Shown: positions 35,327-45,161 of the stretch, piece after piece
How positions within the stretch are numbered: position 1 is the stretch's first letter
How the letters are laid out: the number at the start of each line of letters is the position of its first letter
Source: Aromatoleum anaerobium
GTDB taxonomy: Bacteria; Pseudomonadota; Gammaproteobacteria; Burkholderiales; Rhodocyclaceae
Direction of reading: 5' to 3'
DNA: 64,000 nt
NCBI RefSeq assembly: GCF_012910705.2
Contig: NZ_WTVG02000040.1
Span: 620,001-684,000 of the forward strand
Program-made: the position numbers and the translations under genes
Notes under the pieces: model-generated
The model's input: the letters and a program-made list of their open reading frames with translations, nothing else
The model's database searches: none
Told to the model about the DNA's origin: nothing

Positions 35327-36736
35327 GTGCCCCTCGATCCGCCAGGCGATAACGAAACCGCTTCCGGCCGCGCCCTGAGACAGTTCGCCCGCAGCAGCCG
35401 ACGCTATGCGTTACCGTGGCTGTCGGTCGGCCGCTGGAGCAAGCGCATCCTGCTGGTCGGCGCGGCGCTGCTGGCCGGTCTCATTGCGATCCTCTTCGCG
35501 ATCGGCGCCGATCTCGCCATCGACGCGCATCAACGCGTCATGGACGTGTCGCCGTGGCTGTCCCTGCTGGTCGCACCCGCGGGCTTTGCGGCGATGGCAT
35601 GGATCGCCCGGCGATTTTTCCCCGGCACACAAGGAAGCGGCATCCCGCAGGCGATTGCCGCCTCGATGACCGACGACCGGCGCATTCGCCACAAACTGCT
35701 GTCGTTTCGGATCGCGATCGCGAAAGTCCTGTTGACGCTGGGCGGACTCCTGTCAGGGGGTTCGATCGGCCGGGAAGGGCCTTCGGTGCAGATTGGCGCC
35801 TCGGTCATGCACATGCTCGCCGGACGCAAGAAAGCGCGCGTCGCGTCAAGCCGCGACCTGATCGTCGCCGGCAGCGGCGCCGGCATCGCGGCGGCGTTCA
35901 ATACCCCGCTCGGCGGCATCATGTTCGCGATCGAGGAAATGTGCCGCCACCGGGCCTTTCGCGCGAACAGCACGACGCTCATCGCCGTGATCTTCGCCGG
36001 GCTGATGTCGCTCGGGGTGCTCGGCAACTACACCTACTTCGGTCGCACGCCCGCGGCTCTGACGTGGCCGGCGGGGATCTGGCCGGTGTTGATGTGCGGC
36101 GCAGCCGGCGGCGTGCTGGGCGGACTTTTCAGCCGCCTGCTGATCGCATCCTCGCGCGGGCTGCCCGGCACGATCGGGGAGTTCTCGCGCAGTCGGCCGA
36201 TCGCCTTCGCGGCCGCCTGCGGCCTCGGCACCGCGATCATCGGCCTGATGAGCGGGGGGCTTACGTATGGCACCGGCTATGCGGAATCGAAGGCCGCGCT
36301 CGAAGGCTCGGCCGCGCTGCCCTTCTACTTCCTGATCGCGAAGATGGCCGCGATCTGGCTCGCGTTCCTCAGCCGCATCCCGGCCGGCATCTTCGCTCCG
36401 GCGCTCGCCGTCGGCGCCGGGCTGGGCGCCGACCTCGCGATCCTTTTGCCCGAAGAACACAGCGCGGCGATTCTGGTCCTCGGCATGGTCGCGTTCCTCG
36501 CGGGCATGACGCAGACGCCGATCACGTCCTTCGTCATCGTCATGGAGATGACCGCGAACCACGAGATGCTGCTGCCGCTGATGGCGACGGCGGTTGTCGC
36601 TCACGCCTTTTCGAAGTCGGTCGCACCGGTCCCGCTCTACCACGCGCTCTCATATCCGACGTTGCGCCATGCCACCGCGCAGGTACGGGGCGAAAGCGCA
36701 ATGCTGCCTGCCGGCAGTCGCAGCTCGGGAAAATAA
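35327..36736 (+). CDS. ClC-family chloride channel/antiporter
   Basis: 469-residue polytopic protein of the ClC family, probably a Cl-/H+ antiporter. Selectivity motifs: GSGIPQ near 103-108, GREGP at 148-152 with the gating glutamate E150, and GIFAPALAVGA late in the chain; the inner proton-relay Glu is present in FAIEEM. No CBS domains. GTG start at 35327 (no clear ribosome site); a start further in cannot be excluded. The 270-bp gap upstream holds only the marR promoter. Confidence 0.9.
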   Translation: MPLDPPGDNETASGRALRQFARSSRRYALPWLSVGRWSKRILLVGAALLAGLIAILFAIGADLAIDAHQRVMDVSPWLSLLVAPAGFAAMAWIARRFFPGTQGSGIPQAIAASMTDDRRIRHKLLSFRIAIAKVLLTLGGLLSGGSIGREGPSVQIGASVMHMLAGRKKARVASSRDLIVAGSGAGIAAAFNTPLGGIMFAIEEMCRHRAFRANSTTLIAVIFAGLMSLGVLGNYTYFGRTPAALTWPAGIWPVLMCGAAGGVLGGLFSRLLIASSRGLPGTIGEFSRSRPIAFAAACGLGTAIIGLMSGGLTYGTGYAESKAALEGSAALPFYFLIAKMAAIWLAFLSRIPAGIFAPALAVGAGLGADLAILLPEEHSAAILVLGMVAFLAGMTQTPITSFVIVMEMTANHEMLLPLMATAVVAHAFSKSVAPVPLYHALSYPTLRHATAQVRGESAMLPAGSRSSGK

Positions 36737-36768
36737 AAAACGCCACATACCGTATGGGTACATGGCGT
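36733..36768 (-). terminator. htpG terminator (hairpin and U-run on minus strand)
   Basis: ACGCCA/TGGCGT with an inner TACC/GGTA stem, followed on the minus strand by a UUUUUUAUUUU run. Also separates the convergent ClC gene. Confidence 0.72.
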
Positions 36769-36804
36769 CGTCGCATCGCGCGGGCGCGCAGCCCGCCACG
36801 GCGC

Positions 36805-38751
36805 TCAGTCCGCGCCGGCGGAACTGCCCATCGCCATCATCAACTGGTTGATTCGTTTCACGAACGTCGCGGGGTCGTCGAGCGTGCCGCCCTCGGCGAG
36901 CAATGCCTGGTCGAACAGCACGGCTGCCCAGTCGTCGAACTGGCGTTCCTCGTATTTCAAACGCATCACGGCCGGGTGCTGCGGGTTGATCTCGAGGATC
37001 GGCTTCGACGCCGGCGCCTGCTGGCCAGCGGCTTTCAGGATCCGCGCGAGATTCATCCCGACGTCGTGCTCGTCGGCGACGAGGCAGGCCGGCGAATCGG
37101 TCAGGCGGTGGGTGACGCGGACTTCCTTGACGCGCTCGCCGAGGCTCGCCTTCATTTTCTCGAGCAGTTCCTTGTACTCGTCGGCGGCCTTCTCGGTTTC
37201 CTTCTTCTCCGCCTCGTCTTCGAGCTTGCCGAGGTCGAGGCCGCCCTTCGCGACGGATACTAGCGGCTTGCCGTCGAATTCCGGCAGGTTGCCGATGACC
37301 CACTCGTCGACCCGGTCGGTCAGCAGCAGCACCTCGATGCCCTTCTTGCGGAAGATTTCGAGATGCGGGCTGTTCTTCGCCGCGTTGAACGATTCGGCGG
37401 TGACGTAATAGATCTTGTCCTGGCCTTCCTTCATGCGGCCGATGTAATCGGCGAGCGACACGACTTCATCCGGCATGTCGGCGTGGGTGGAGGCGAAGCG
37501 CAGCAAGCCGGCGATCTTGTCCTTGTTCGCGAAATCCTCGCCGACGCCTTCCTTCAGCACGCGGCCGAATTCCTTCCAGAAGGTCGCGTATTTCTCCTTG
37601 TCGGCGGCGTCGTCGCTTGTGGCGAGGCTCTCGAGCAGGCCCAGCACCTTCTTCGTGCAGCCCGAGCGGATGGTGTCGATGTCCTTGCTTTCCTGCAGGA
37701 TTTCGCGCGACACGTTGAGCGGCAGGTCGCTCGAATCGACGACGCCGCGCACGAAGCGCAGGTAGGCGGGCATCAGCTTCTCGGCGTCGTCCATGATGAA
37801 CACGCGCTTGACGTAGAGCTTGATGCCGTGGCGCGCGTTGCGGTCCCACATGTCGAATGGCGCGTGCGACGGGATGTAGAGCAGCTGCGTGTATTCGTGG
37901 CGGCCTTCGACGCGCGCGTGAGTCCATGCCAGCGGCTCGTCGAAGTCGTGCCCGACGTGCTTGTAGAAGCCCTTGTATTCCTCTTCGGTGATGTCGTTCC
38001 TGGAGCGGGTCCACAGTGCGTTCGCCTGGTTGACCGTCTCGTCCTCCTCGGTCACGACCTGCTCGTTCTTGTCCTTGTCCCACTCTTCCTTCTTCATCAG
38101 GATCGGCTGGACGATGTGGTCCGAATACTTGCGGATCAGGCCGCGCAGCTTCCATCCCGACAGCAGGTCTTCCTGGCCTTCGCGCAGGTGCAGCGTGATC
38201 TCGGTGCCACGCGCGGCCTTGTCGATCGCTTCGACGGTGTATTCGCCGGCCGCGTCGCCGGTCATTGCGCATTCCCACTTCACACCTTCGCCCGCCGCCA
38301 GACCCGCGCGCCGCGTGACCACTGTCACCTTGTCGGCGACGATGAACGCCGAGTAGAAGCCGACCCCGAACTGGCCGATCAGGTGCGCGTCCTTCTTCTG
38401 ATCGCCCGTGAGCTGCGAGAAGAATTCCTTTGTCCCGGATTTGGCGATCGTGCCGAGGTGCGCGATCACTTCCTCGCGACTCATGCCGATGCCGTTGTCC
38501 GACACGGTGACCGTCTTCGCATCGCTGTCGAAGCCGATGCGGATCGCCAGCTCGCTGTCGCCTTCGAACAGCTCCGGTTTGTCGAGCGCTTCGAAACGCA
38601 GCTTGTCGCACGCGTCCGATGCGTTGGAAACCAGTTCGCGGAGGAATATTTCGCGGTTCGAGTACAGCGAGTGGATCATCAGGTGAAGCAGCTGCTTCAC
38701 CTCGGCCTGGAAATTGAGGGTCTGAGCGCCTGCGGCGTGCTCGGTCGTCAT
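36805..38751 (-). CDS. htpG: Molecular chaperone HtpG (Hsp90)
   Basis: 648-residue bacterial Hsp90. N-terminal GHKL ATPase domain with [23 protein letters not shown] and [11 protein letters not shown]; middle domain with the catalytic Arg region ([17 protein letters not shown]) and C-terminal dimerisation domain from about 520. Ribosome site GGAG, 8 bases before the ATG, is partly inside a perfect hairpin (see 38749-38790). Heat-shock regulation is expected but no sigma32 box was identified. Confidence 0.97.
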   Translation of the reverse strand: MTTEHAAGAQTLNFQAEVKQLLHLMIHSLYSNREIFLRELVSNASDACDKLRFEALDKPELFEGDSELAIRIGFDSDAKTVTVSDNGIGMSREEVIAHLGTIAKSGTKEFFSQLTGDQKKDAHLIGQFGVGFYSAFIVADKVTVVTRRAGLAAGEGVKWECAMTGDAAGEYTVEAIDKAARGTEITLHLREGQEDLLSGWKLRGLIRKYSDHIVQPILMKKEEWDKDKNEQVVTEEDETVNQANALWTRSRNDITEEEYKGFYKHVGHDFDEPLAWTHARVEGRHEYTQLLYIPSHAPFDMWDRNARHGIKLYVKRVFIMDDAEKLMPAYLRFVRGVVDSSDLPLNVSREILQESKDIDTIRSGCTKKVLGLLESLATSDDAADKEKYATFWKEFGRVLKEGVGEDFANKDKIAGLLRFASTHADMPDEVVSLADYIGRMKEGQDKIYYVTAESFNAAKNSPHLEIFRKKGIEVLLLTDRVDEWVIGNLPEFDGKPLVSVAKGGLDLGKLEDEAEKKETEKAADEYKELLEKMKASLGERVKEVRVTHRLTDSPACLVADEHDVGMNLARILKAAGQQAPASKPILEINPQHPAVMRLKYEERQFDDWAAVLFDQALLAEGGTLDDPATFVKRINQLMMAMGSSAGAD

Positions 38752-38790
38752 TGCGTGAACTCCATCTGCTGATTAACGCGCAGCAGATGG
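38749..38790 (-). promoter_or_regulatory. htpG leader hairpin over the ribosome-binding site
   Basis: In the RNA, CCAUCUGCUG (38790-38781) pairs perfectly with CAGCAGAUGG (38771-38762) around a 9-base loop. The GG at the end of the 3' arm is the first half of the GGAG ribosome site; the ATG follows 8 bases later. A translational switch such as an RNA thermometer is possible; it could also be a protein operator or a greB terminator. Confidence 0.6.
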
Positions 38791-38826
38791 GAGCGGAGAG
38801 CCCGGATTTCAAGCCCCCGCACGAGA

Positions 38827-39387
38827 TCAGACGTAGCGGATCTCGACCACTTCGATTTCGCGCGGCCCGGCCGGACTCATGAAGCGCACGACGTCGCCTT
38901 CGCGCGCCTTGAGCAGTGCCCGTGCGAGCGGCGAGATCCAGCTGATCCGGCCGACGCTGGCGTCGGCCTCGTCGACGCCGACGATCTGCCAGATCTGCTC
39001 GCTGCCGTCGTCACTGTCGACGTCGACGATGCTGACCGTGGCGCCGAAAAATACCTGGCCGATTTCCCGTTGGTCGGCGGGATCGACGACTTCGGCACTT
39101 TCGATGCGCTTGATCAGGAAACGGATGCGCCGGTCGATCTCGCGCAACCGTTTCTTGCCGTAGATGTAATCGCCATTCTCGGAACGGTCGCCATTCGACG
39201 CCGCCCAGGCGACGGTTTCGACCATCTTCGGCCGCTCGACGCGGACGAGGTGATCGAGTTCGCGGCGCAGGCTCTCGTAACCGCGCCGCGTCATGTAGTT
39301 TTTCGCGCCGGCCGGCAGGCGCACCGCAACGGGTACCTCGTCGTCATCGTCGGCGCCGTCGTTTTCTGTCACAAAGGCTTTGTTCAC
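38827..39387 (-). CDS. greB: Transcript-cleavage factor GreB
   Basis: 186 residues; rescues arrested RNA polymerase by stimulating RNA cleavage. Coiled-coil tip ASNGDRSENGDYIYGKKRLREID has the Asp and Glu that hold the catalytic Mg. GreB, not GreA, by the basic helices and FFGATVSIVD. The first 25 residues are an extra acidic extension (ENDGADDDDE) before the usual GreB start. 75 bp upstream of htpG. Confidence 0.92.
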   Translation of the reverse strand: MNKAFVTENDGADDDDEVPVAVRLPAGAKNYMTRRGYESLRRELDHLVRVERPKMVETVAWAASNGDRSENGDYIYGKKRLREIDRRIRFLIKRIESAEVVDPADQREIGQVFFGATVSIVDVDSDDGSEQIWQIVGVDEADASVGRISWISPLARALLKAREGDVVRFMSPAGPREIEVVEIRYV

Positions 39388-39439
39388 GATGGGTATCCAG
39401 TTCTTCGGGAAGGGCTTGCGGAAATGCGATAGCCGGTCG

Positions 39440-40645
39440 TCAGCGCTCAGCGTACGCCTTTCTCAGCAATTCGAGCACCCGCCGACCGGCGCGGCCGTCG
39501 GGCTCGAGCCCCTGCCCGCGCTGGAACTGCTGCACCGCTTCGCGCGAACGGGCACCCAGCACGCCGTCAGCCTCTCCGACGTCGTAGCCGAGCTGCGACA
39601 ACAATGCCTGCACTTCGCGCCGCTCGGCGCGGGACAGGCCCGGGTCGTCGGTCGGCCACGAGGCGCGGAACGGCTCGCCGCCGCGGAGGCGATCGGACAA
39701 ATGGGCGATCGCGAGCGCGTAGCTTTCGGCGGCGTTATAGGAATACAACGCATCGAAATTGCGCAGGACGAGGAAAGCCGGGCCCCGCTCGCCGGCGGGG
39801 AGCAGCAGGCCGGCGGCTTCGGTGCCCGGTTCGATCGCGCTTCCGTCCGCGCGCCGCACGCCGAGTGCGACCCATTCGGCCAGCGCCCGTTTGTTGCGGC
39901 GTCCGGCGAGCGCGGCGTTGAAGTCGGGCGGGAGAACGACTTCGAAACCCCATGGCCGGCCCGTCTGCCAGCCCGCCTCGCGCAGAAAATTCGCCGTCGA
40001 GGCGAGCGCATCGGGAACGCTGTCGATCAGGTCGCGCCGGCCGTCGCCGTCGAAATCGACTGCGACGCGCCGGAAAGTCGAGGGCATGAACTGCGTGTGG
40101 CCGAACGCCCCGGCCCACGAACCGGCGAGGCGCTGCGGTGCGACGTGGCCGTCCTCGATGATCTTCAGCGCAGTGAAGAATTCACCGCGAAAAAAGTCTT
40201 GGCGCCGCCCGAAGCAGGACAGGGTCGCGAGCGAAACGAGCAGCGGGCGTTTGCCGAAATTGCGCCCGAAGTTGCTCTCGACGCCCCACACCGCAACGAC
40301 GGTGGCCGGATCGACACCATATCGCGCTTCAATGTCCTGCAGCGTCCCGGCCCATTGGACGGCCATCGCACGGCCGTCGGCGACGCGTTCGTCGTCCACC
40401 AGCCCTGCCAGATAGTCCCAGATCGGCGTGCGGAATTCGGGCTGGTAATCGAGCAAGCCGATCACTGCCATGTCCGGTTCGAGCCCACCCACATGCTGCT
40501 CGAAGGTTGCCGGCGCGATCTCGTGCGTGGCGGCCATGCCGCGCAACTGCTCGAGGCAGTCGGCAAAGGACTCCTGCGCGTCGGCGTGAAACGGAAGCAG
40601 CGCGGCACACAGCAGGGACCAGGCGGGGAGGCGTCGGGGAATCAT
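39440..40645 (-). CDS. Lytic murein transglycosylase (MltB family) with peptidoglycan-binding domain
   Basis: 401 residues, exported. Start at 40645 gives a signal peptide (ALLPFHADAQ). Catalytic Glu in WGVESNFG; GAFGHTQFMPSTF and PDALASTANFLREAGW follow. The last 60 residues form a PG-binding_1 domain (VQALLSQLGYDVGEADGVLG). Closest to MltB; no lipobox Cys is seen, so it is likely periplasmic rather than a lipoprotein. Confidence 0.9.
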   Translation of the reverse strand: MIPRRLPAWSLLCAALLPFHADAQESFADCLEQLRGMAATHEIAPATFEQHVGGLEPDMAVIGLLDYQPEFRTPIWDYLAGLVDDERVADGRAMAVQWAGTLQDIEARYGVDPATVVAVWGVESNFGRNFGKRPLLVSLATLSCFGRRQDFFRGEFFTALKIIEDGHVAPQRLAGSWAGAFGHTQFMPSTFRRVAVDFDGDGRRDLIDSVPDALASTANFLREAGWQTGRPWGFEVVLPPDFNAALAGRRNKRALAEWVALGVRRADGSAIEPGTEAAGLLLPAGERGPAFLVLRNFDALYSYNAAESYALAIAHLSDRLRGGEPFRASWPTDDPGLSRAERREVQALLSQLGYDVGEADGVLGARSREAVQQFQRGQGLEPDGRAGRRVLELLRKAYAER

Positions 40646-40923
40646 TGTGGAACGGCTCGGGCAGGGGCGGACAGCGGCGAACGGGGCGGACGCAATTCGG
40701 ACGCGGAGCCTGACACGAATGGCGGAACGAGGCAACCGGAGACACCCGCGCCATTTTCGTGCCCGGCACAACCACCGATCCCGCCTCCCTTGTCGATCGT
40801 GCAGTTGCCCGCTTCCAAAACCCCGGCCGGAGTTGTCATTGCCCGTTCTGCGGCATACCATCCAGCGTTACTGGCCCCGCCGCCCGGACGGCGTGCAATC
40901 CCCCTAAATTGAACAGGTATACG

Positions 40924-41139
40924 ATGAGCGAGGAAGCATTCGACAACGTTACCAGCCTGCAGGTGAGGCTGGCCGAACTCAGGGCCGAGCATCGTGACCT
41001 CGACGAGGCGATCAGCCACCTCGATGCTTCGCCGCAGGAAGATGAATTGCTGTTGCGCCGCCTCAAAAAGCGCAAGCTCGCACTGAAAGACAGGATCGCC
41101 GTCGTCGAACGCATGCTCGAACCCGACGAGCGGGCCTGA
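40924..41139 (+). CDS. YdcH/DUF465 family small protein
   Basis: 71-residue helical hairpin protein. Family pattern LRAEHRDLDEAISHLD and LRRLKKRKLALKDRIAVVERML. Function unknown; often coiled coil. The preceding 278 bp to the MltB start contain no other gene I can support. Confidence 0.85.
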   Translation: MSEEAFDNVTSLQVRLAELRAEHRDLDEAISHLDASPQEDELLLRRLKKRKLALKDRIAVVERMLEPDERA

Positions 41140-41167
41140 AGCCGGACGACGAGGATTCCGGCCGCCA

Positions 41168-42472
41168 ATGACCCAATACGGATCCCCCGCGCCCGAGACG
41201 CTCGCCCTGCATGCCGGGCAGTCTCCTGATCCGGCCTTCGGCGCCCGCGCGACGCCGATCTACTTCACCGCTGGCTACGTCTTTCCGGATGCCGATCACG
41301 CCGCGGCGCTGTTCAACCACGAACGCCCGGGGCACGTCGATACCAGCCACTCGAACCCCACCAACGCAGTCCTCGAGGAGCGCGTCGCGGCCCTTGAAGG
41401 GGGCATCGGCGCGATTGCGCTGGCGAGCGGCCAGGCTGCGCTGCATGTCGCGATCGCGACACTGATGGGCGCCGGCAATCATATCGTCGCGTCGCGTGCG
41501 CTAGGCGGTGCGGCGCGCAATCTGCTGGCCCACACGCTGCCGCGCTTCGGTATCCGGACGACCTTCGTCGATCCGCGCCGCCCGGACGAATGGCGCGACG
41601 CGATCAGGCCCGAAACCCGGCTCCTGTTCGGCGAAGCGCTCGGCAATTTCGGCCTCGAGGTGCTCGACATTCCCGCCGTTGCCGCGATCGCCCATGCCCG
41701 GCGCGTCCCGCTGCTCGTCGATGCGACGCTGGTCACACCCTGCCTGCAGCGCCCGTTGTCGCTCGGCGCGGATCTGGTCCTGCATTCGGCCACCGAGTTT
41801 CTCGGCGGCCACGGCGTCGCCGTCGGCGGCCTGCTCGTCGATGGCGGGCGGTTCGACTGGGAGCAATCGGGCCTGTTCCCGACGCTGACCGAACCGTACG
41901 ACGGCTTTCACGGCATGGATTTCACCGAGGAGTCTTCGGTCGCGGCCTTCCTGCTGCGTGCCCGGTGCGAGGCGCTGCCGGACTTCGGCGCCTGTCTCTC
42001 GCCGATGAACGCATTCCAGATCCTTCAGGGCATCGAGACGCTGCCGCTGCGGATGCGCGCGCACGTTGCGAACGCACGTGCCGTGGCCACCCATCTTGCC
42101 GGTCAAGCACTCGTCGCACGAGTCGCGTATCCCGGACTCGCGCCCCATCCCGATCACGAGCTGGCGAGCCGCCTGTTACCGGATGGCGCGGGAGCGGTCC
42201 TGTCCTTCGAGCTGAGCGGCGGACGCGAGGCCGCCCGCGCCTTCATCGAGAGTCTGAAAGTGTTCTCGCACCTGGCGAACGTCGGCGACGCGAAGTCGCT
42301 CGTGAGCCACCCGTCGAGCACGACCCTTTCCCGCCTGTCCGCCGCCGCGCTCGCTGCCGCTGGAATCGGCGAAGGCACGCTGCGACTGTCGGTGGGGCTC
42401 GAGCACGTCGACGACCTGATCGAAGACCTGGACCGCGGATTGTATGCGGCGGGCCGGGTGGTTGGAGGATAA
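41168..42472 (+). CDS. Cys/Met-metabolism (MetY-like) protein lacking PLP-site residues
   Basis: 434-residue full-length member of the Cys/Met metabolism PLP enzyme family, closest in pattern to O-acetylhomoserine sulfhydrylase ([65 protein letters not shown]). The Schiff-base Lys in SATKFLGGHG is Glu (codon GAG at 41795-41797, residue 210). The Y-x-R phosphate motif before NPT reads DTS, the cofactor-stacking Tyr of LYGG is absent, and VDNT reads VDAT. The fold is intact and uninterrupted, so this is probably a pseudo-enzyme. Followed 5 bp later by an alpha/beta hydrolase. Confidence 0.85.
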   Translation: MTQYGSPAPETLALHAGQSPDPAFGARATPIYFTAGYVFPDADHAAALFNHERPGHVDTSHSNPTNAVLEERVAALEGGIGAIALASGQAALHVAIATLMGAGNHIVASRALGGAARNLLAHTLPRFGIRTTFVDPRRPDEWRDAIRPETRLLFGEALGNFGLEVLDIPAVAAIAHARRVPLLVDATLVTPCLQRPLSLGADLVLHSATEFLGGHGVAVGGLLVDGGRFDWEQSGLFPTLTEPYDGFHGMDFTEESSVAAFLLRARCEALPDFGACLSPMNAFQILQGIETLPLRMRAHVANARAVATHLAGQALVARVAYPGLAPHPDHELASRLLPDGAGAVLSFELSGGREAARAFIESLKVFSHLANVGDAKSLVSHPSSTTLSRLSAAALAAAGIGEGTLRLSVGLEHVDDLIEDLDRGLYAAGRVVGG

Positions 42473-42477
42473 AGACG

Positions 42478-43287
42478 GTGCAGCTGACGGTATCCGGGCT
42501 CCCGGTCTTCATCTACACCGCCAGGCAGACTTTCGCTCCCGCGCAGCCGGTCGTCGTGTTGCTGCATGGCGCCGCTCACGATCACAGCGTGTGGAACTTC
42601 CAGGCACGCCACCTCGCGCACCACGGCTTTTCGGTTCTCGCCCCGGATCTCCCCGGGCATGGCCGCTCCGGCGGCGCGCCGCTCGCGTCGATCGAAGCGC
42701 TCGCAGACTGGCTCGCGGCGCTGCTCGATGCGGCCGGCGTCCGGCAGGCCGCCGTCGCCGGTCACAGCATGGGATCGCTCGTCGCGCTGCAGGCGGCGGC
42801 ACAGTTCCCCGACCGCTTCACGCAGCTGATTCTGCTCGGAAGCGTCGCGCCGATGCCGGTGGCCGCACCGCTGCTGTCCGCCGCAAACGATGACCGGCCC
42901 ACGGCCCACGCAATGATCAACCAGTGGTCCTACACTTTCGCCTCGCAGCTCGGGGCGAGCGCCGTGCCGGGAACCTCGCTCACGGGGCTGAATCGCCGCC
43001 TCATGGAACGGCAGGACGACGCCGTGCTGGCCACCGACCTCGGCGCCTGCAACGCCTACGAAGGGGGTCTCGCAGCGGCTGGCGCCGTCCGCTGCCCGAC
43101 GCTGCTGCTATGCGCCGAGCGCGACCAGATGACCCCACGGCGCGCAGTCAAACCCTTGCACGAAGCGCTTGCCGGGGTAGCCGACGGCGCACGTATGATA
43201 TCCATTCCTCGTGCCGGGCATGCGATGCTGGCCGAGGCCCCCGATGCAGTGGGCAATGCCATACGGAGCTTCCTCACCCGCAACTGA
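42478..43287 (+). CDS. Alpha/beta hydrolase
   Basis: 269 residues starting at GTG 42478, with GGAGG 9 bases upstream. Alpha/beta hydrolase fold with HGAAHDHSVW, nucleophile Ser in AGHSMGSLVAL, acid in CAERDQMTP and His in RAGHAML. Substrate unknown. Placed just after the MetY-like gene and likely co-transcribed. Confidence 0.85.
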   Translation: MQLTVSGLPVFIYTARQTFAPAQPVVVLLHGAAHDHSVWNFQARHLAHHGFSVLAPDLPGHGRSGGAPLASIEALADWLAALLDAAGVRQAAVAGHSMGSLVALQAAAQFPDRFTQLILLGSVAPMPVAAPLLSAANDDRPTAHAMINQWSYTFASQLGASAVPGTSLTGLNRRLMERQDDAVLATDLGACNAYEGGLAAAGAVRCPTLLLCAERDQMTPRRAVKPLHEALAGVADGARMISIPRAGHAMLAEAPDAVGNAIRSFLTRN

Positions 43288-43350
43288 CAACAAGACAAAG
43301 AGGCAATCCGTGCGCTGCATCGACAACAAAGTCCACAACAGGAGAGAGAG

Positions 43351-44148
43351 ATGTCGCAGCCGGAGGATGTCAAGCTGGGAACCGAGGAGTGGGTGTTTCC
43401 CGTTGTCAGGGACGTCGGGGGAGGTGCGCCGTTGCACTGGATCAGGAGCGGCTGGGCGGATTTACGTGCCTGCCCGATACCGAGCCTGTTCTACGGATTC
43501 TGCTTTGCCGCGATGGGATTGCTCGTCACGATGGTTTTCGAGCACGCCTACGCCTACACCGTCGCCCTCACGTCGGGCTTTCTCCTGCTCGGGCCGTTTC
43601 TCGCGATGGGCCTCTATGAGATCAGCCGGCGGCGCGAGCAAGGTGCGGCTTGCGCGCTCCTTCCGACCCTGACCGTATGGAAGCGCAACGCCGGCAACAT
43701 CGGCATTTTCGCCGTCGTGCTGGGCATCGTGTTCCTCGTCTGGGCGCGCGCATCGATGGTCGTGTTCGCGCTGTTCTACACCAACGAGATGCCGAACCTG
43801 TCAGGCTTTCTGACGCAGTTGCTGGCCCTCGACAACCTCGAGTTTTTGCTCGTGTATTTCGGCGTCGGCCTGATCTTTGCGACCATCGTGTTTGCCGTCA
43901 GCGTGATTTCCGTGCCATTGATGCTCGACCGCAACCAGGACGCGATTTCGTCGATGTTGACGAGCGTCGGGGCGTTGATGCGCAACCCCGGCGCGATGAT
44001 CATCTGGGCTTTCATGATCGCCGGCCTCACGGTGATCGGATTCATGACCTTCCATCTCGGGCTGGTGGTGCTGATGCCGATCGTCGGCCACGCCAGCTGG
44101 CACGCGTATCGCGACCTCGTCGTGCAGCCGGGCGTGCCAGCAGGCTGA
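43351..44148 (+). CDS. DUF2189 membrane protein
   Basis: 265 residues with about six transmembrane helices and the family start FPVVRDVGGGAPLHWIRSGW and LLGPFLAMGLYEISRR. Function unknown. Ribosome site AGGAGAGAG. A polycistronic link to the two genes before it is possible (63-bp gap). Confidence 0.85.
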   Translation: MSQPEDVKLGTEEWVFPVVRDVGGGAPLHWIRSGWADLRACPIPSLFYGFCFAAMGLLVTMVFEHAYAYTVALTSGFLLLGPFLAMGLYEISRRREQGAACALLPTLTVWKRNAGNIGIFAVVLGIVFLVWARASMVVFALFYTNEMPNLSGFLTQLLALDNLEFLLVYFGVGLIFATIVFAVSVISVPLMLDRNQDAISSMLTSVGALMRNPGAMIIWAFMIAGLTVIGFMTFHLGLVVLMPIVGHASWHAYRDLVVQPGVPAG

Positions 44149-44157
44149 AGAACATCG

Positions 44158-45009
44158 TCAATCGTTCAATTCGAGCACCAGGGGCTGATGGTCGGACGCC
44201 GGTGTCGCGGTGTACACCTCCACTTTGGCGACACGGGCAGCAAGATCATCCGACACCCAGGCGTAATCGCAACAATAGGCCCGCCCCGGCCACTCGGCAC
44301 CGTGAAGGCCGACCGTCGGATCATGTACACGGCTGCCATGCTTGACGCGCCAAGCGTCCCGCCACGGCGGGACGTGTAACGCGATATCCGCCGACATCAG
44401 CGTGTAGGCGCCGGATCCGGGCTCACAATTGAAGTCCCCGCAGACGACTGCGGTCACCGGCCCGCGCCGTGCGGCGAAAGCCGGGCTGGCTTCCCTGCCG
44501 CCAGGGCCGTCGCGGGCATGTCCGGCAACCTCCTTCTGCAGCGCCCGTAACATGGCCACCTGCGCCGCGCGCTGTCGTGCGGAATAGTATTCGAGATGCG
44601 TCGTCAGAACGCGGACGGAGCCCCACGGCGCCTGCAGTACGGCCTCGACGCAGCAGCGCTGAATCGCGGGCTGTTCCGGGTCGGCGGGACACGGAAGCAG
44701 ATGCCGGAACACGGGGCCGACCGCAAGCCGTGACAACATCAGGTTGCCGAAACGCGCCCGCCCGCCGGCGCCATCGGGCACGTCGACGCCCGCCCCATAT
44801 ATCGCTTCATGGCCGGGAAAAGCCGCAGCCAGGATTCCCACTTCGTCTTCCCGGTTGCCGCCTTCGAGGCCGGGGAAATTCTGCGCGACCTCCTGCAGGC
44901 AGATCACATCCGCGTCGCCAATATCATGGATCGCCGCGACGGTCCGCGCCAGGTCGACACGCCCGTCCGCGCCGCGGCCCCATTGAATGTTCCACGAAAC
45001 AATGCGCAT
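44158..45009 (-). CDS. Endonuclease/exonuclease/phosphatase family protein
   Basis: 283 residues, EEP fold. Motifs: SWNIQWG, CLQEVAQN (metal Glu), CGDFNCEPGSG and SDHQPLVLEL (Asp-His). Could be a nuclease or a phosphodiesterase; substrate not predictable. Convergent with the DUF2189 gene (9 bp apart). Start at 45009 gives the motif MRIVSWNIQWG used by the family. Confidence 0.88.
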   Translation of the reverse strand: MRIVSWNIQWGRGADGRVDLARTVAAIHDIGDADVICLQEVAQNFPGLEGGNREDEVGILAAAFPGHEAIYGAGVDVPDGAGGRARFGNLMLSRLAVGPVFRHLLPCPADPEQPAIQRCCVEAVLQAPWGSVRVLTTHLEYYSARQRAAQVAMLRALQKEVAGHARDGPGGREASPAFAARRGPVTAVVCGDFNCEPGSGAYTLMSADIALHVPPWRDAWRVKHGSRVHDPTVGLHGAEWPGRAYCCDYAWVSDDLAARVAKVEVYTATPASDHQPLVLELND

Positions 45010-45161
45010 ACTTCGACTCCGGTTGCCCCGCCCGAACCCTCTCGTCCGGACGGTCACGCGCGCTCGCCCGGACCATGGGCAAATCCCGAGCACGGAACAT
45101 GTTCATTGTAGGCATCCCCGCACGGGAACGCGGCGGGCACCTTTCGACGACCACGAACAGG

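Noticed and set aside
35416-37263. 615-codon frame on the plus strand covering the ClC gene and the htpG end
   Set aside because: Out of frame with the ClC gene, crosses two convergent genes and their terminator.
37363-38772. 469-codon frame opposite htpG
   Set aside because: Antisense of a clear Hsp90 gene; codon pattern reflects the real gene.
38763-38789. CIRCE element before htpG
   Set aside because: Spacing of the dyad matches, but the arms are CATCTGCTG rather than TTAGCACTC.
40646-40923. Small gene between mltB and the YdcH-like gene
   Set aside because: Only unsupported frames with skewed composition; treated as intergenic.
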